Origin: Syngnathus acus
Taxonomy: Eukaryota > Chordata > Actinopteri > Syngnathiformes > Syngnathidae
NCBI RefSeq assembly: GCF_901709675.1
Contig: NC_051089.1
Location: forward strand, 5,252,476-5,316,475
DNA: 64,000 bases
Reading direction: 5' to 3'
How positions within the stretch are numbered: the first letter of the stretch is position 1; every line of letters starts with the position of its first letter. A program made the position numbers and the translations under genes. The notes beneath the pieces are model-generated. The model was not told the DNA's origin, ran no database searches, and saw only the letters and a list, made by a program, of their open reading frames with translations. Below, in pieces: positions 38,501 through 53,500 of the stretch.

Positions 38501-41500
38501 GTATTTCCTCATAGTCACTTGCGGACCTAGAGGGTGGACACGGGGGCACTGCCCACCTCTGAAATATGCTTAGACCCGCAGGTGCCAGGCTAGATAATCA
38601 ACCTTTCCGGTATTTTCTGATTTTTCTGGATTTTGTTTTTAATTTTAGTGTTTTCTGAAGAACTTTGGGGTTTGTTAATTTTTTGGGAGGTTTTGCAGAC
38701 CTCCTGAATTATGCTAGCCCCCCCACCACATGTTTCTTGTGGTGGTGGTTATACCGTTTATAGGTCACAGTATTTTTCTTTTGTTTAAATTGGAATGATT
38801 TGTCTCATTCTCTTATTTTATTTCACAAAAACCTGACGTTAGAAAAACTTTTTTTTTTTACATCCTCGATCGCAAGCATGACCTGCATAGCCAATCTCCC
38901 AAAATGTGTTGCTCACTGTTGCTCGACACACTCTTCAACATAAAGCCCCAAATTATACACTCATTTACATTTTCAGGAGGAGGTTAAGAGCGGCATTTAT
39001 CTTATGACGAAGGCCTCTTAGCCCGCATGGAAAAACAGTCCTATCTCCTTGTGATAAGAGAATACTTACGCATGCTTTTGCACGCACTGTTTTCTCTTGC
39101 CGCCCCCACGCACGCCGTCATCCCGCTTTGCACTTTGTAGATCAACAAGTCCTTATGACAATTAAATGCAAAATCCCACTAAAGGTTAAACAGCATATTT
39201 AGTTGGAGGGTGAACTGACATGAACGTCACTCATTTCATACATATGCCAGCCCTAAAAATGTGATTTTGTTGTAATTTGAAATCGGATGCTTGAGGCTCA
39301 TTTAAGCTCTTCATATTTTATTTTTACTTCAGTTTCGCAGTCATTTCAAGGAAGTAGTTTGTCCCTTCTTGTGAAGCATACTAATCAAACATGTAATTTT
39401 ACTGCAAATCAAAAGGATGTACTTGTTTATCGGTTAAATGACGTTATACGTTTCTAGCAATATGTCCGCTTCAACTTCCCTCCGATCAAAGTCTCATCCT
39501 TGTCATTTGCATGAATTATATAAGAAGTGTTTCACATTAGCCTCAGCATCATCCTTTGACCGCCGATTGAACCGTTACCCGTAAATAACATCCCGTACAA
39601 GACATTGGCGTCACAGCGTCTCTCTGGGACGCATTTAAGGCTGCATACGGAGGCGTGTGTGCAGTCATCGTATCTTCTGTATGACACGAATGGAAAGACG
39701 ATCTGTTTGCTGAGAAGCTAGTTTGAATAGATGCAGAAAGAACGGATCAAGTGTAAAGACATGAAAGGAGACATGCACTGTAAGGAGGCCGATGCTGACT
39801 GTTAGTATCTTTTGTTTATGCAAACAGTGAAAAATGTCGATGTCGTGTCTGTTGACGATTTTTGTATTTTAAGTTCTTTAGACATATATCATACACGACA
39901 TAATCTTTTCTTTACAATTTACCTTTTTTCTACCAATCCGGTTTGACTTCATGACTTGGATACTTAACTTTCTCGGTTCATAACGTACAACCTTTGTCCG
40001 CTCTCTCCCCAAAATTTCACTCGTCCGGCTATTAAACGTGTCAACAAAAGTGAGCAGAAAGTGTCCCAAAACTCCTGATTCATACTCCATTTTCCCACTC
40101 ATTTCCTCTCTGCTGGGCCGGGTCACTTTTTGTCTGATGGATGCCGCCGCTGCCTGCCAAGAGTAATTTTATAAGGGAAGCCGACAGGAGTGGCCCTCCG
40201 CCAAGGGGACCGACCCGCCTCTGGTTCTCGATTTGTCTGCCTTCACAATCGATGTGAACACACATACAATATTCCCTCCAGACTCATACCGCAACTCTCT
40301 GAAGGAAAGCTGAGCATCGGGCGCGATATAAAAAGCCCGAGTAGCAGGTGAAAGTTTAATATGACCTACATTAAAATTTGATGTATTTGTAACAGTACTA
40401 ATTCTGTTATTTACGTGTTGAGAGATTGTTTTACTCACAGGCATGGTCTGTCCACCATGCAAGCTGTTGATGGCAGCCTGTGCTTCTCCGTGGCTGGAGA
40501 ATTTGACAAAAGCACAGCCTGTAAACACACACACAAAAAGGCGAAACAACATCAGGCAGACGGTCTTTGGATTTATCAAGTAATTAAAGTAAAATCACCA
40601 GTTATTGTCTTCACGTTATCTAATCTATAAATATATTCTGGTCACTTGTGTGTTGGGATCGTCGCTAAAGGCATTAGCGGCCGGGAACATCATGTCCCTC
40701 GCCCCGGCAGCACTAATTCCACAGACTTGTTTGTGAATATTAATCTGTTTAATATTTACACATTGTGATTTGTGTGCAGTCACTCATAAAGGAGATTAGC
40801 GCGACAATAGCACGCTCTTATAATCGGCCTATCCGACGTAATCGTCATTCGCCTCAAATTTAAGACGTTGGGCGGTGATGCTGGAGGAGGCAATCTGGGC
40901 AGGGACGGCTCTTTTTTTTCTGCCTCGAAGGACGTTGGAATCATTTTAAATCTGTTGTGTGGTTAAGGCTCAGGAAGGAAGAGTCAACATGAGAAGTTGG
41001 CCAGAACACAAGAGAAATGAGTGTCGGCAGCAGTGTCGGGGAGCTTTGCTGGATCAATGTTCCAAACGATATTAAGGGTGATTCAAGTGGATAATATGAA
41101 TGCATGTGAGGTTTAGATATGCTAGTCATGTGATCAAGTGTTGCTTCAAAATTGTGTGGACTTTTGATCCACGAAAATTCCCACTGAGATCATCATATAA
41201 TCTTCTGACGGTACTTTTTGGACGATCAGGCTCAGTCTCAATAAACAGGTCTGCTTTGGTAAATTTCCATATCTAGGGTGCACTGGGTTATAAGATAACT
41301 TAAAACACTGAACAGAAGTCAACCTCATAACTACTGATGATCATCTCTGATCAACAAGAAACTAAAATACTAATTTCAGGACTATAAACCGCACCAGGTA
41401 AAATTCAGGGAAGATCCTGTTTTGTTCGTATATATTAGCTGCACTGGACTATAAGCTGCAGGTGTTTTAATGTTTAATTTCCATATGTAAGAGAATATGC

Positions 41501-44500
41501 ACAAATCATACAATATCATAGAAATCATGAAAAATTCATAGATAAGCCGCACTGGACTTGAACAGGGTTCAAAGCTTGTGCAAAGTAGTAGCAGTTTATA
41601 ATCCGGAAAATACGGACGGTACTGCTCATTCAGCATTCGATGTCGGCTGAAATGAGGTCAAAGTGCGCTAAGATGACATTTTACCACTTTTGGCACATCC
41701 AGACCTCCACATGCTTGTCCTAAACCACAGAGACATCCTGTGCGGCACTTTTACAACATGTGGTGCACTAAAATAAAAATGAATGTGAATGGTTCATTTG
41801 GAAACGGCATTGAATTAATCAGCTTTACCATCATTGACTACTCTGTTCTATCCTATTTTTATCCTTGGCCTCAGGTCGTTCATGTTTTAACTTTAGAAGG
41901 CTATCTAATTAACAACCTAGAGGATTTATTCAGCTGCTTTTCATTAATCGAGCAACAGCGGTGCTCACAGAACCGGGCGCACGCTTCCTGAGCTGATCAC
42001 CCGGGAGATGTCTGGAAATCGGATTTGAAATAGTTTGTTTGGAGTCACATCATGATTTGATTGTGGTACCCAAAGTCAACTTGAGGAGTTTCCAGCTAAC
42101 CAGCAACCCGAATACGGATAAGTCGTAGAGAAAATGGATGGATGGAACTCTCCAATATTCAAAATGTCCGCCTCCGATTTATAAAAACAGACCACTAAAA
42201 GCTAAATTCAGTCAAACTGTCATTATGTGTGACATCACATAAGACATAATTAAATCATGCGAGATGTCAGCTAAAAGGGTTTACTGTTTGTTTTCTCTCT
42301 CTCGAAAGTGAACAAATGCAATGAGAACTGTACAACCTGAAATGCAATTTATGGGAATGTACTAAAGAGTTTACCACGCTTCGTGTTTCAAGTCATCTGT
42401 AATGGCCTCCAGTTTATCCCCATGAAGAATATATGCTAGAAAAATGGATGGACGAGTGTTATTAAATCCGCACGTATTCGAGGTATGACAGCATCCCTGA
42501 AAAATATCGTGTCCGACTTTGGAGGTAATCGTTTCTCTAACTTAACCAAATCAAAACTTTCAAAACTTTAGGACTCTAGCACTGTGTCCCCAATCAATAA
42601 AAGACAAAATCCACTTTCACCTGAGGCTTTCCATCCACTACAAAAGCAGCGTAAACTGTTTGTGTGGAGACATTCAAGTGAGCAGCAAAAGGCCATGTGT
42701 GTTTTGTTGTTGTGTCAAATGTCCTTAAAGCTGAATAGATCTACAGAGGGGAACTGCTCACGTCAAAGAACACTTTGATTCCGTTCTCCCGTTTTTTTAC
42801 TTCATTTGAAATGTTCTCTAGGGGGTTCAAGGCAGGAAGGGTCTTCATTTGTTTGACTGAAAGATGTTTGTGACTTGAAGTCTGCCTTTGAAAGAGCAAA
42901 CAAATTTGACTTTTAGTAGGAAAAGGATTGAAAAACAAAATTAGGTTCAGTGTGGTTTTGAAGGGCAAGATAGAGTCTGGTTGTTTCTCCAACAAGGGGT
43001 TGGGTGGACCTCAATGCCAGTGAGGCCCGTCAGAATATTTGGTCTGGCCGACCAGGCGATTCTTAGGAACAAATACAGGCGATGGAACTCAGTTTTCAAC
43101 TGAGTTTTATTATTCTGGTATGTTGTATGTACCGTAATTTCTGAACTATAAACTGCACCCGAATATAAACTAAAATTAAGGGAAAACTCTTGTTTTGTTT
43201 ATATATAAACCGCACTGGACTATAAGCCGCAGGTGTTTTTATGTTTAATTTCCATATATAAGAGAGAGAATATGCGCAAATCATACAATATCATAAAAAT
43301 CCATAGATAAGACGCACTGAACTATAAGCCGCGGGTTTCAAAGCTTGTCCAAAAAAGTAGCGGCTTATAGTCCAGAAAATACGGTAAATCCTTGAGCCTT
43401 GGTTGAATTGAATTCTGAAAAAAGATTCCCACTCATGTTCTAAAGTTTCATTGTCATATCAAACATCCACTGACTTTTGTCCCTATGTGCAGCCCAGGAA
43501 GAATGCCGCACAAAAACATCTCCAATTAAATGGAAGTGCCAGAATCTCATGAATTATAGCATACGTGTTGATTCTTTTTTTTTTTCATATTTGACATCTC
43601 CGAATGAGTCGGGGCAAACGCAGCGAGGAGATTGCATTGCTTTCAAGTGAAGGGATCTCGCCAGTGCCTTTTGAATTCCCTGGGTAGTAATATGTATGCA
43701 TGAATTCCATCTGGCTGGATGGGTGACATTTATAACACAACTTAATTATAGAGCTAAAAGCCGTCTCTCTATTATTCCTGACAACCCGGGGCTCTATTCA
43801 ATTCTGGCGGCAAACGCTGCCAGTACTTTAGAGAATCGCTGCGGCGATGGCGAGGGTGAGGAGGGTTTGAAATTCTCGGTCTTTCTATCGGGCGACGAGG
43901 GCGGTGCTGAAAGGCTTCTGAGAAGTGCACATTGACATCAACATAGCAGCATCTTGGAGGAGATAGCACAGTCAATTTCAAAAGTCAGCTTCATTTGAAT
44001 TAGGTTCATCCAGAGCTTGTTGCTAGGTAAAATAAATTGCGAAAAACCCATGAAAGGACTTCATTTGATGCTCGATGTGTTGAACTCTCATGACATTTGC
44101 TGATGTCACATTCAAGTTTTTGAAACGTGTTAGCTGAACTTTTGTATGACTTTGGGCCATTCGACATTTGGAGGTTACACTGTACTGCTAATATTCCGGT
44201 TTTTTTTTTTTGTCGCTATGGAAGGAGTGAAGAACAAGTGAGAGGGAAGTAACGAGTGCGAGACGAACGCCGCTAGAGGAAACATATGGCGCACAAGGAA
44301 AGAGAGGACTCGCGAGGAGGGTGAAAAGGAGCCAAAGTATTGCTCCTGTCGAACACGCCGGCACCGGCCCGATTTCATTTTATGTGCTGTCAATCAGCCC
44401 GAGGCATCTGAGCAGACAGGAAGGAAAAAAGCGAGGCATGGAAAAATAGGAAGCAAGCAGTTGACGGGGTGGATGAATGTGGTTGGGGGACACAAAGAAA

Positions 44501-47500
44501 AAGAGCTGGGATTAACAGCGAGGGCAAGCGATGTCGACGCTGAAAGACCCGCCGTTCGATACCAGCGAGCCTTTTTTATTGATTTAACAAGAGAACGCAT
44601 GCGTTTTCTCACGCTGCCTTGCCGTCACACGTCATCGTATAGACGGACACGTCACGGCTTACAGATACTTATCGAGCCACTTGCACTGGTCGTGTAGTTC
44701 ACTTTGTTGCCGTATGACATCTTGTCAAAGGTAGCAAATATTTGAGACGTTTGTGCATGCATGGTTGAAGACTCAATTCATTGACGTATTCTCACTTATT
44801 GAAGAGGTTTAAGGTCAAATTACGGAATAATTGGAATATCCTGACTAAACCAGATGTCAGTTCTCATGACGCAAATTCTGCTTCTTACTCATTCTCTTCA
44901 ACAACTTGTCATTTTTGCATTTGGTCATAGAAGGATTTAAAAAGTAACCCCAGGGTTCCGAAACCCACGTCCCTAAAGATGCGACTCCAAATCCTTTGCC
45001 AAATGGATTTTAGTGGTTTAAAAAAGGTGAAAACTTTGAAAAAAAAAATCCCCCTGATGTAATACGATATGTTTTCTGCTATATCGAGAGTGAGTGCAGC
45101 TAAACACAGAGCATGGCTGGTTTATTTACAGCAGGGCATAATGGTCGCCCGGGGAGGGATGATGGCGATGTGGGGAACAAAAACACATTGTTTCAGATAA
45201 CAGGTGGGGAAGGGGGAGATATGAGCTGGTACAAAAGAAGTAAGACGTGAGTGAAAATGGAGTAGTGTGGAAAAGGAAGGAAGTGTCGGAGCATCGTGAC
45301 AGAGAGCGAGCGAGTTGCGCTGCCTCAAGGATGCTCGAGCGGAGGCGGCTGAAACGCGAAAGGAATGACAAGGGACCACGTGTGTGTGCTCTGACCCTTA
45401 CTGGCCCCATCAGGACCCCGCAGGACGGTGCACTCCTCAATCTGGCCAAAGGTCTCGAAGAGCCGCCGGACGTCATCCTCGCTCTGTTGCTTGCCGAGCA
45501 TCCCCACAAACAGCTTCCTGTCTTCTGGATCGGAAGAGAGGGAAAAACAACGGCTGATGGTAGCATTCTGCTGAGCCGAGAGGTGCTCGTGCAACCCCCC
45601 TCCCCCACACTGCCCCCGACTTTAGTCATGTCTGGTGTGCTGAGCTGTGCATTTCAAGGACAGGACAACTTTTTCATTTACTATCTACCAGTTTAATTTT
45701 TTCAGTAGTGCCTAAATACGGTATTTTCCGGACTATAAGCAGCTAGTTTTTGCGCAAGCTTTTTACCTTGCGGCTTATAGTCCAGTGCGGCTTATCGATG
45801 GATTTTTCATGATTTTGACAATATTGTATAATTTGTGCATATTCTTATATGGAAATTAAACACCTGCGGCTTATAGTCCAGTGCGGTTTATATGTGAACA
45901 AAACAGAATTTTAGCTAGTGCATCTTATATTTAGGTACGGTTTATAGTCCAGAAATTCCGGTAATTCTGACTGATGGTAACCAGTAGTACGTGAATAAAC
46001 TGATTTTATTTTTGTCCAATTCACATGTTTTAATCGCCTAATTAAAAATCACAATTTGGAACTGTAAGTAGCCAAATATGTCAAGGTTGCCAAGTCGTCG
46101 GCCAAATTGTTGTTTTTCTTTTTCATTAGCCCAGCAAATATTTTTTTATTGTGCTGATGTTATTGTTGCTGCTATTATTATAAGTAATGTTATTGCTTGT
46201 GCGAGACAACTTTGGAAAACTTCTCACCAACAAGACAATTAGAGTGGAAGAAAGAATAAACACTGAGCTATTGGAATGTGCAGTAAGACTGAATAACATT
46301 CTTCTGTTATTGCGTATAATTATGAGTAAGGCTGGATAACAAAAGCACCAAGAAATAATCAGTTTTGTAAACACGTTCTGAGTCTATTTACTTTTTGTAA
46401 GAATTACAATCATCACAAGCACGGTGATTAGAATTTGAATTAAAATGCCTTTATTGTCGTTGGACAACAGGTTTCCAACAAAATTAGAAGGGTTTGTTGT
46501 TATTTTATTATTATTTTAAAACTAATCCAGTTTGTTAATAAATGTGTTCTTTTCAAGAGCAAGATAAAAGTTGTACTCCACTATCATTTTGAAAAGTCGG
46601 AGAGATTAATTTTCCCAATCTATCCTGGTATAGACAGAGCGTTCATCTTATTTTACATCTTTTGCATTATTCATCTCCAATTCGGCTGAGTTGTGGAAGA
46701 AAATGGTTACAAGCAAGAGCCCGTCCCCAGCACTGATAGAAAGCGGCAGCGAGCGGGAGAGAACTTTATTGCGGATGACACTGTTGATCTTCCACGTGAG
46801 TCATTTGACTGGTACGGAGCGTTGAGGTGCGCTGTTGGTGGGGAGGTGAGGATGGCGAGAGCGTCACCCGGGCCTCAACAGATGTGACGCCTCCTGTACC
46901 TGCCAGGCCCCATTAGATGCATCTGGTCCAAAAATAAAGCCTCCGCCTTTGCGGCGAGGCAATCCGATCGTGCTCCATCTCTGTAAAGTTCAAATGAGAC
47001 ACGTGCGCGCTACCCGCTTGGCCACACAAATGACCACCTGCATAATCAATAAGGCTCTGGCGCCTGATGGGCTCGGCTGCTGCTGTTGTACTGCTGGTGT
47101 CTAGCTGGGTTGTAGATGTGGATTGCATGTGGATTGGGGGTATTTTTATCAAAACGTTAAATGCCATATTTTATTTAATGATTTTAAGTTTTATAGTAGT
47201 ATAGTAGAAGAATTATTCTATTATATTATATATTATATTATATTATATTACATTATGTGTATTATATTATAGTATATAAATTTTCTATGAAAAAAATATT
47301 ATACATGCATCCATATTGTGTAGCCTATCCTGTTTACAAACAGGGATGAAGGAAGACAGACTTTACATTTAATAATATATTTATTATGTTTTATCATAAT
47401 AATTTAGTGAACTACTACATTCAGAAAAACTGTGTGGGGGTGGTTAGAATGGAAATGAGCTCCACCGTTGTGTTACAGTGGGCCAAAAGTACAAAAAAAA

Positions 47501-50500
47501 GCTCACTACCACACAGAAAAAAATGAGTTGGTTGTTTAATTTCACACTTGAGGGTTGGGAAGGCACTCCAGAGATCTGTTTCTATACAAGCAATTAAAAA
47601 GTCAATTTTCCATATAATGTCCCCTTTAAATTATTAGTCGATCAAGGAAATGTAGTCGAATGCCAATCCCGGGACATTGGGCTTGAACATGTGTTGGGGT
47701 AAATGAAGCTGACCTCTGTTCAAGGAAGCGAAGAGGAAATATGAAGGAAGGCCGCCGCAGCCTGTCCAGCCAACATGTGACCTAATTTGCCATGAAGGCT
47801 CCTCTATCCTTCAGATTTCCACTGAGGGGTCCCTGTTAAATGGGCAGAGTGCAGTTTTACAACCCCCCCCCCCACTGTGTGCTAATGTTGTGGGACCAAA
47901 AAAAAAAAGTCTCATCTTGGTCCTGGCCCGAGGAGATCTAATGGTGGCTTTACAAGGCTAATTAACAAGCCATGAGCGAGGTAATGAACTTTCCAAATGT
48001 GCTGGCAAACGCAAAAATAAATGACACCCCTGCGAAGGCATTAAAGGAAGTGTGAGTGTACTTCAGAGCCATCCTCCGGGAGAGCAGAATGAATTTGGTG
48101 CTTGCTATCTTTTCATTGCCTGACCTGAGAGAGTCTCCGCCGGCCAGCCGCCTGCCCTGGCCCCGAGTATTGATTGCTATTAATTAGTCCTCTTTGCACC
48201 TGTCTCTGAAGCTGCTCGCACTGGATTTTTACAAGTTCACCCCCCCACCACACATCTCCCATGGCCACTTGCGCACTTTAAATTGGCGTTTTATGAATAT
48301 GAATATCATGTAATGCACCCTCTGCGTAAGGGGATGACACCACGACTTTAAAGAGTAATCCATTAAAAGTGAAGAGGAGCGAAAAAATGGAGAGCCCTTA
48401 TGTGCACCCGTATATTTGCATTAAGAGGCTTGAGGCTCTTCATATAGAAGCAACAGGAAATGAATTGAAAAAACAACAACACTTCTCTGCTAAGCTGTAA
48501 ACATCCAGAAACACTTTGAAAACTGTATTTAGTATTATATTATTATTTTCTTATTATATGACTTTTTATAAAATGTTAAATATCATAAAATACATAAATA
48601 TTATTATAATAAAATATTATGAATTAAATATTATAAATTATATCTTATATTTGTATAAGATTATATATAATCTATAAATATAAGTATACATATATATATT
48701 ATAAGATTTTTTACACAGAAGATTATATATATAATCTATAAATAATTATCTAAATAAATATATATGTATATATTATAAGATTTTTTACACACGCCTTCCC
48801 TCTATAATATTCAACTTGTATTCTATCATAATCCTTCACTTTCTCTTCTCTCTTTCTTGCCAAATAGCTAGTTGCTACAAAGTCTATATTTCAATTTGTG
48901 TCTATGGTAAGACTGTTTTTGAAAAGAATAACTGTGCTGTGGTAAATATCCTTTGTTTTCACCATTCCATCCCATCATGCCTGCTGGCTATTGTCGAGGC
49001 GGCTTGGTAGTAGCAAGTGTTCACAAAGCATGGACAGCTGCACCCGACAATAAAAGATGCCTACCAGGCCGCCGGGTGCATTTTCGAATGCGGCGTAATG
49101 TTCCGGGCAGCATATCAGAGAAGTTGCACTTCTTATGGACTCATTAGCGAAGCATGATTTTTATTTATTTATTTAATTTGTTATTTACTTAATTATTTTG
49201 GTGTGCCTGCGAGGCTCGCCAACGGATGCGTTCGTACATGAAAGTACGCAGAATGGCTGTATAAAATGTGTTTAAAAGTGTTTATTTAAATAGCGAGTCG
49301 GGCTATGTTTCGCGTCATCTACTCGGTGTCCCGATTGCGTGACGGCCATGGGAATCAGTTTGGAATTAAATCGCACCATTTGCTTTTTAGTCAAGTCCAT
49401 TTTGGGGGGGTAATGAGCATCCCGTATGCTTCCACCTAGTGATAAAGAAAAAGGCTGAAAGTGAACTTTTTAAATAAAAGAACAGAACACACTAAAATAG
49501 CCTGCTTACAAAAATGACCCTGCAAAAGCCAAACAATCCATTTACGGCTTAAACTGGCAATTATATTGACTTTTATAGGGGGTATCAAATATTTTTTTAA
49601 TAATAGTAATAGTTGCTCCATTGCATAATATCATTGGCAGATTCAGATTTTTTAATCTAAAAAATGGCTGAGATGGTTCTGACTACGCTTCTAGAAAGTT
49701 CCTCGGGAAACTTCCGAAGTCGAACTGCTGTCACGGATGAGATATACCTCAAAACTTGAGTAAATCCCGCGAGACTTCGGCATACCTCGTGAGACTTTGG
49801 ATGAATGAGCGTCAAAAGGGATTTTGAAAGCTTCTTTCTTTGACTTTCTGGAGGGAGATCTTGTGTGTTTTTTGTGTGTGTGTGATGACACCACAGAAGG
49901 GTACAAGTGATGGAAAAAAATAAAATTATGATTATGTCCACAGAACTCTGCCCGAGCTAAAATGACCTGCAGTAAATGCTGAAAACAAAGAGTAAGCAAA
50001 AATAATTGATTTTATCAGTAATCTTTTAATTTAGCGAGTCACCTTCCAAGACCTACCCCCCATACATTCAAAGCTGCTACCACAAAAGTTAAATTCAGCA
50101 ACCTGCACTTTCATTAAAGTCAAATGCTTGTTGTGCGTCAACAAAATGTCAGCTTTTGGTTTATTTGATTTTTTATCCATCAACTCCCTACATTTTTATA
50201 CTTTCATCACAGTCATGAAGGTTAAAATGTTGTTTACAACAGTTTCTATTATTTCCTTTGGGAATAACTGCTTGTAAATTAAAACAAATTGGATGTCAAC
50301 CAGCATCCAGGTCACAAACAATTTAAAAAAAAAAATCAGCTTATGCCAATGTGAGTGAGGGACAATCAGTTCTCCAAGGTTGCCACGGCTGCTTTCTTGA
50401 ATGAGCAATCTTCCAGAGAAATTTCTCTAGAGGTGTTCTAGTCGATAAGGTTGTTCGCTGGGAAAAGCAGTGTTGAATCACAGATAACCAAAAGGAACTT

Positions 50501-53500
50501 TTCCGTTGGACGGAATCATTATTTTTCATTTCCATAATTATTAACGCTTGATGGAGTTTTTAATTTTTTTTCTCTTCGTCACAACTTGCATTGAGTCGGT
50601 GTCTGATTCAAGTATAGTAATTAATTGGTTAATTATGAGTGTAATGAAAGTAACATCCTGCTTAATGTTTTTTCTACGTGGATACAGACTGGAAATAATC
50701 GCACAAAAACAAACATTTCAGTTGTCAGTGTTGTGATGCAACAACACGTTGTTTACATGCAAATGCATTACTCTCACAAGCAGACCTGACACACTTGTAT
50801 ACCGACAACGGCTTGCAACCTTCTGGTCTGCATGCAAAAGAGTTGACAGAAACCGATTGCCTGTCGTTGTTTTTGTGCATAGGCCCTCGCCCAAAACCCG
50901 ATAAATTAACGGTTAACAAAGCTTTAATTGATGTAGTGCAATCTCTGCTTTGTTCTGCTCGTACTCAAAACTGCCCGCCGCGGTTGCATTTTGCTGGGCG
51001 GTAGTTTCGGGGCACAGAGGGATACTTTGGCTTCATTTGCATGTAAAGTGGAACATGGTCCTCTGACGGCATGAGGTGCCTCCAGACAGCCGCTCCCGTG
51101 TTGCCTGCCAGACTGTGCCAGCCAGCGGACCCTCACTTATCCCATGCCCGCTGGGCTCGGCTATGACAGCACACGGCGCGACATCTTAAGGTCCCGTCAA
51201 TCTGCCGACTGCCCCGACTGGGGTCACTCTTGTGAAGAACGGCTTTGCAAGGACAAACGTGAGCCCTTTGCAGACACTTCCCCTTCAGCGAGATAGACAA
51301 AAGGCGTGGAGATATTAAAAAGACTCACACTCGGACCGCTGGGAATAGAATCCAGGCGCCGCCGTGCTCTCGGCACTGTATAAGCATCCAATAAAGCCAA
51401 CGGATGGGGGAGCTAATAAACAACGAGGACATCCATCCATCCATTTTCTATAGCGCTTATCCTGTTTGGGGTTAGCCTGAAGCTTTCCCAGCTGACTTAT
51501 GCTGCGTTTTCATTGCCGACGATTGGTTTTCCACTTTGTGCGATAGAAAACATTCCAGATTGAATGCATCAGTTGGAACACAGAAAGATGGGAGGGCAAG
51601 TATCAACTGTACTGACACACGTTTAATGACTTTAGTATCTGTAGCCAAAATGGCACACTAAGAAAATGTCCATATTGACAGACGAGTAGATGCTGAGCCA
51701 TCTCGAGTCTCCTCATCATGAAGCTTTCTCCTAACTGACAGTAGTGGGACCCTGGCTCAGAGATTGTGTTTAGATAATAGCCATCTCCAATCATAGATAA
51801 TCTGGCTCCCATCTTTTTCTTCACAGACAAGGTCAGGGGGAGAAGATTCCCGGGCGAGGCAAGAAGGGCGATAGGGAATGGGGGGCGGCTCTCGCATGAT
51901 TTACTACTGAGATTCACTCAGCTGCCTCTATCACTCTCCGTTAACTTTTTCATCCTGTTGTCGTGGCCCCTTTTGCTCATCCCGCCTTCTATCTCTCAAA
52001 TTCCTCCACGGACCCAGCAGGCCTCACTATCGCTTGCTTCATCTTTCTCCTCGCATCGGCATACCAATAAGATGGCGTAAGAAGAAAACCAATAGCAAGA
52101 GAAAGGGGCAGAGTATAGATAGAGGAGTTGACATTTTCTGATTCTTGCCCCATTTTGGAATAAAGCTTTTGAATAGAGATGTATAGCTTGTTCGCCCATG
52201 GGCTGTCAGTAGTGCGAGTAAGTACGGGTTCCATTCTTCACTTGTTCAGATCAGACAGGTTCGAGCAAAGAGAGAGAAGATTGATAAAAGAGGGGGATGA
52301 CCCCCCCCTTGCTTAAATGTTAGGTAAACCCACAGTTTTAGAACTCATTTGAAGACCCATTTTTATTCTTTGCCGTGTGACGTATTCCAAAAAACTGTGA
52401 CTTCATACTGAAGGTGCAAATGTTCCAAATGACAATCTAGTGTCTCTCACTGTTAATTATACCTGACTGGTCCTTCCACAAATGAATCCTTGCTCCTCTT
52501 TCTCTTTGTCAGCCCGGGCTGTCTATTTCCCTTTAACCGCACAGCTTCATAGTAAATCTCATTTCATTGTCAGCCGTGACTGTGGTTTACTTCCCTTGCT
52601 GGCCAGCCGACTTCCTGTTGCCATTAAAGCTCAATATCTCTGTTGGGGCCTGTCGGCTTGGTCTTATTTCAATCCGTTCTGTTAGCGAGCCTGTCCTCCC
52701 ATATAGAAACTTCATCTAACAGACGAGCGACAGATGTGCCGGCCAAAAAGCCGTCTGTATTCCGTATCATTCACGCCTGTACGTCTCCGTTCGGTGAAAG
52801 AGGAGTAGTAATTGATATAGGGATCCATCCATCCTCCCCTCTTAAGGCTAGAGATCTAATTTATCTCGGTGAGAATGCCAATTGGCTCTCACACAAGCCT
52901 TGTCGGTCAGACTTTGCCCGTTTTTTTTAGATGTCCGTTAATTAAAGTGCCGCCATGACAAAAATAAGACTCGCTTTGGGGGTCTACCCCGCCGATGGGA
53001 ATGAGCCATTTGATTCACACTCGGGGCGGATAAATCACCGACGTGGCTCGGTCTGAAATTTAAGCAGACGCTGACTGGTTCAATTAGAGCCAATGCCACC
53101 CAGTGTGCGCGTGTTTAACTGGCTTCATCTGCATTAACCTCCTGTGATGGTCGTCACGGAAATGATGCAGTCAGTCATCGGGCCTTATTGTGAGGGTCGG
53201 TGCCAGATATCGAGAGGAAAATAGATTTGTGATGACGAATTTAAGGTTAGCAACACCTGAACATTCCCTCCAGACGTTCCTCTCTTGTGTACAATGGAAT
53301 CTGCTATTTTATTATTCTTTTGTTTTTTCAATTCAATCACAAAACTCAAGATAGCGTCTTGAAATTGTCTAGCTCAGTGTTTCTTTCTCCCTTCAATTTT
53401 GTTTGTCTTCTCGTTTTTTTTGTCTCCCCTTTTCCCCCGAAGCCTCAAGCAGACGGTTCAGTGTGTCTACTTATTGCTCTCCATCCTCTTTCGTCTTTCC

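Larger units (their letters stand above)
40519..45395 (-). other. Intron B-C of celf6 (4.9 kb), with two copies of an inverted-repeat element
   Basis: The intron splits RNP1 of RRM2. It contains two direct copies of the 'GGACTATAA' element (41369-41616 and 43131-43385) and a short teleost CCATCC-type fragment (42105-42147). No genes were recognised. Confidence 0.85.

Noticed and set aside
45126-45629. 167-codon minus-strand frame overlapping exon B
   Set aside because: It reads exon B in a wrong frame; the RRM2 frame with conserved RNP2 is the real one.
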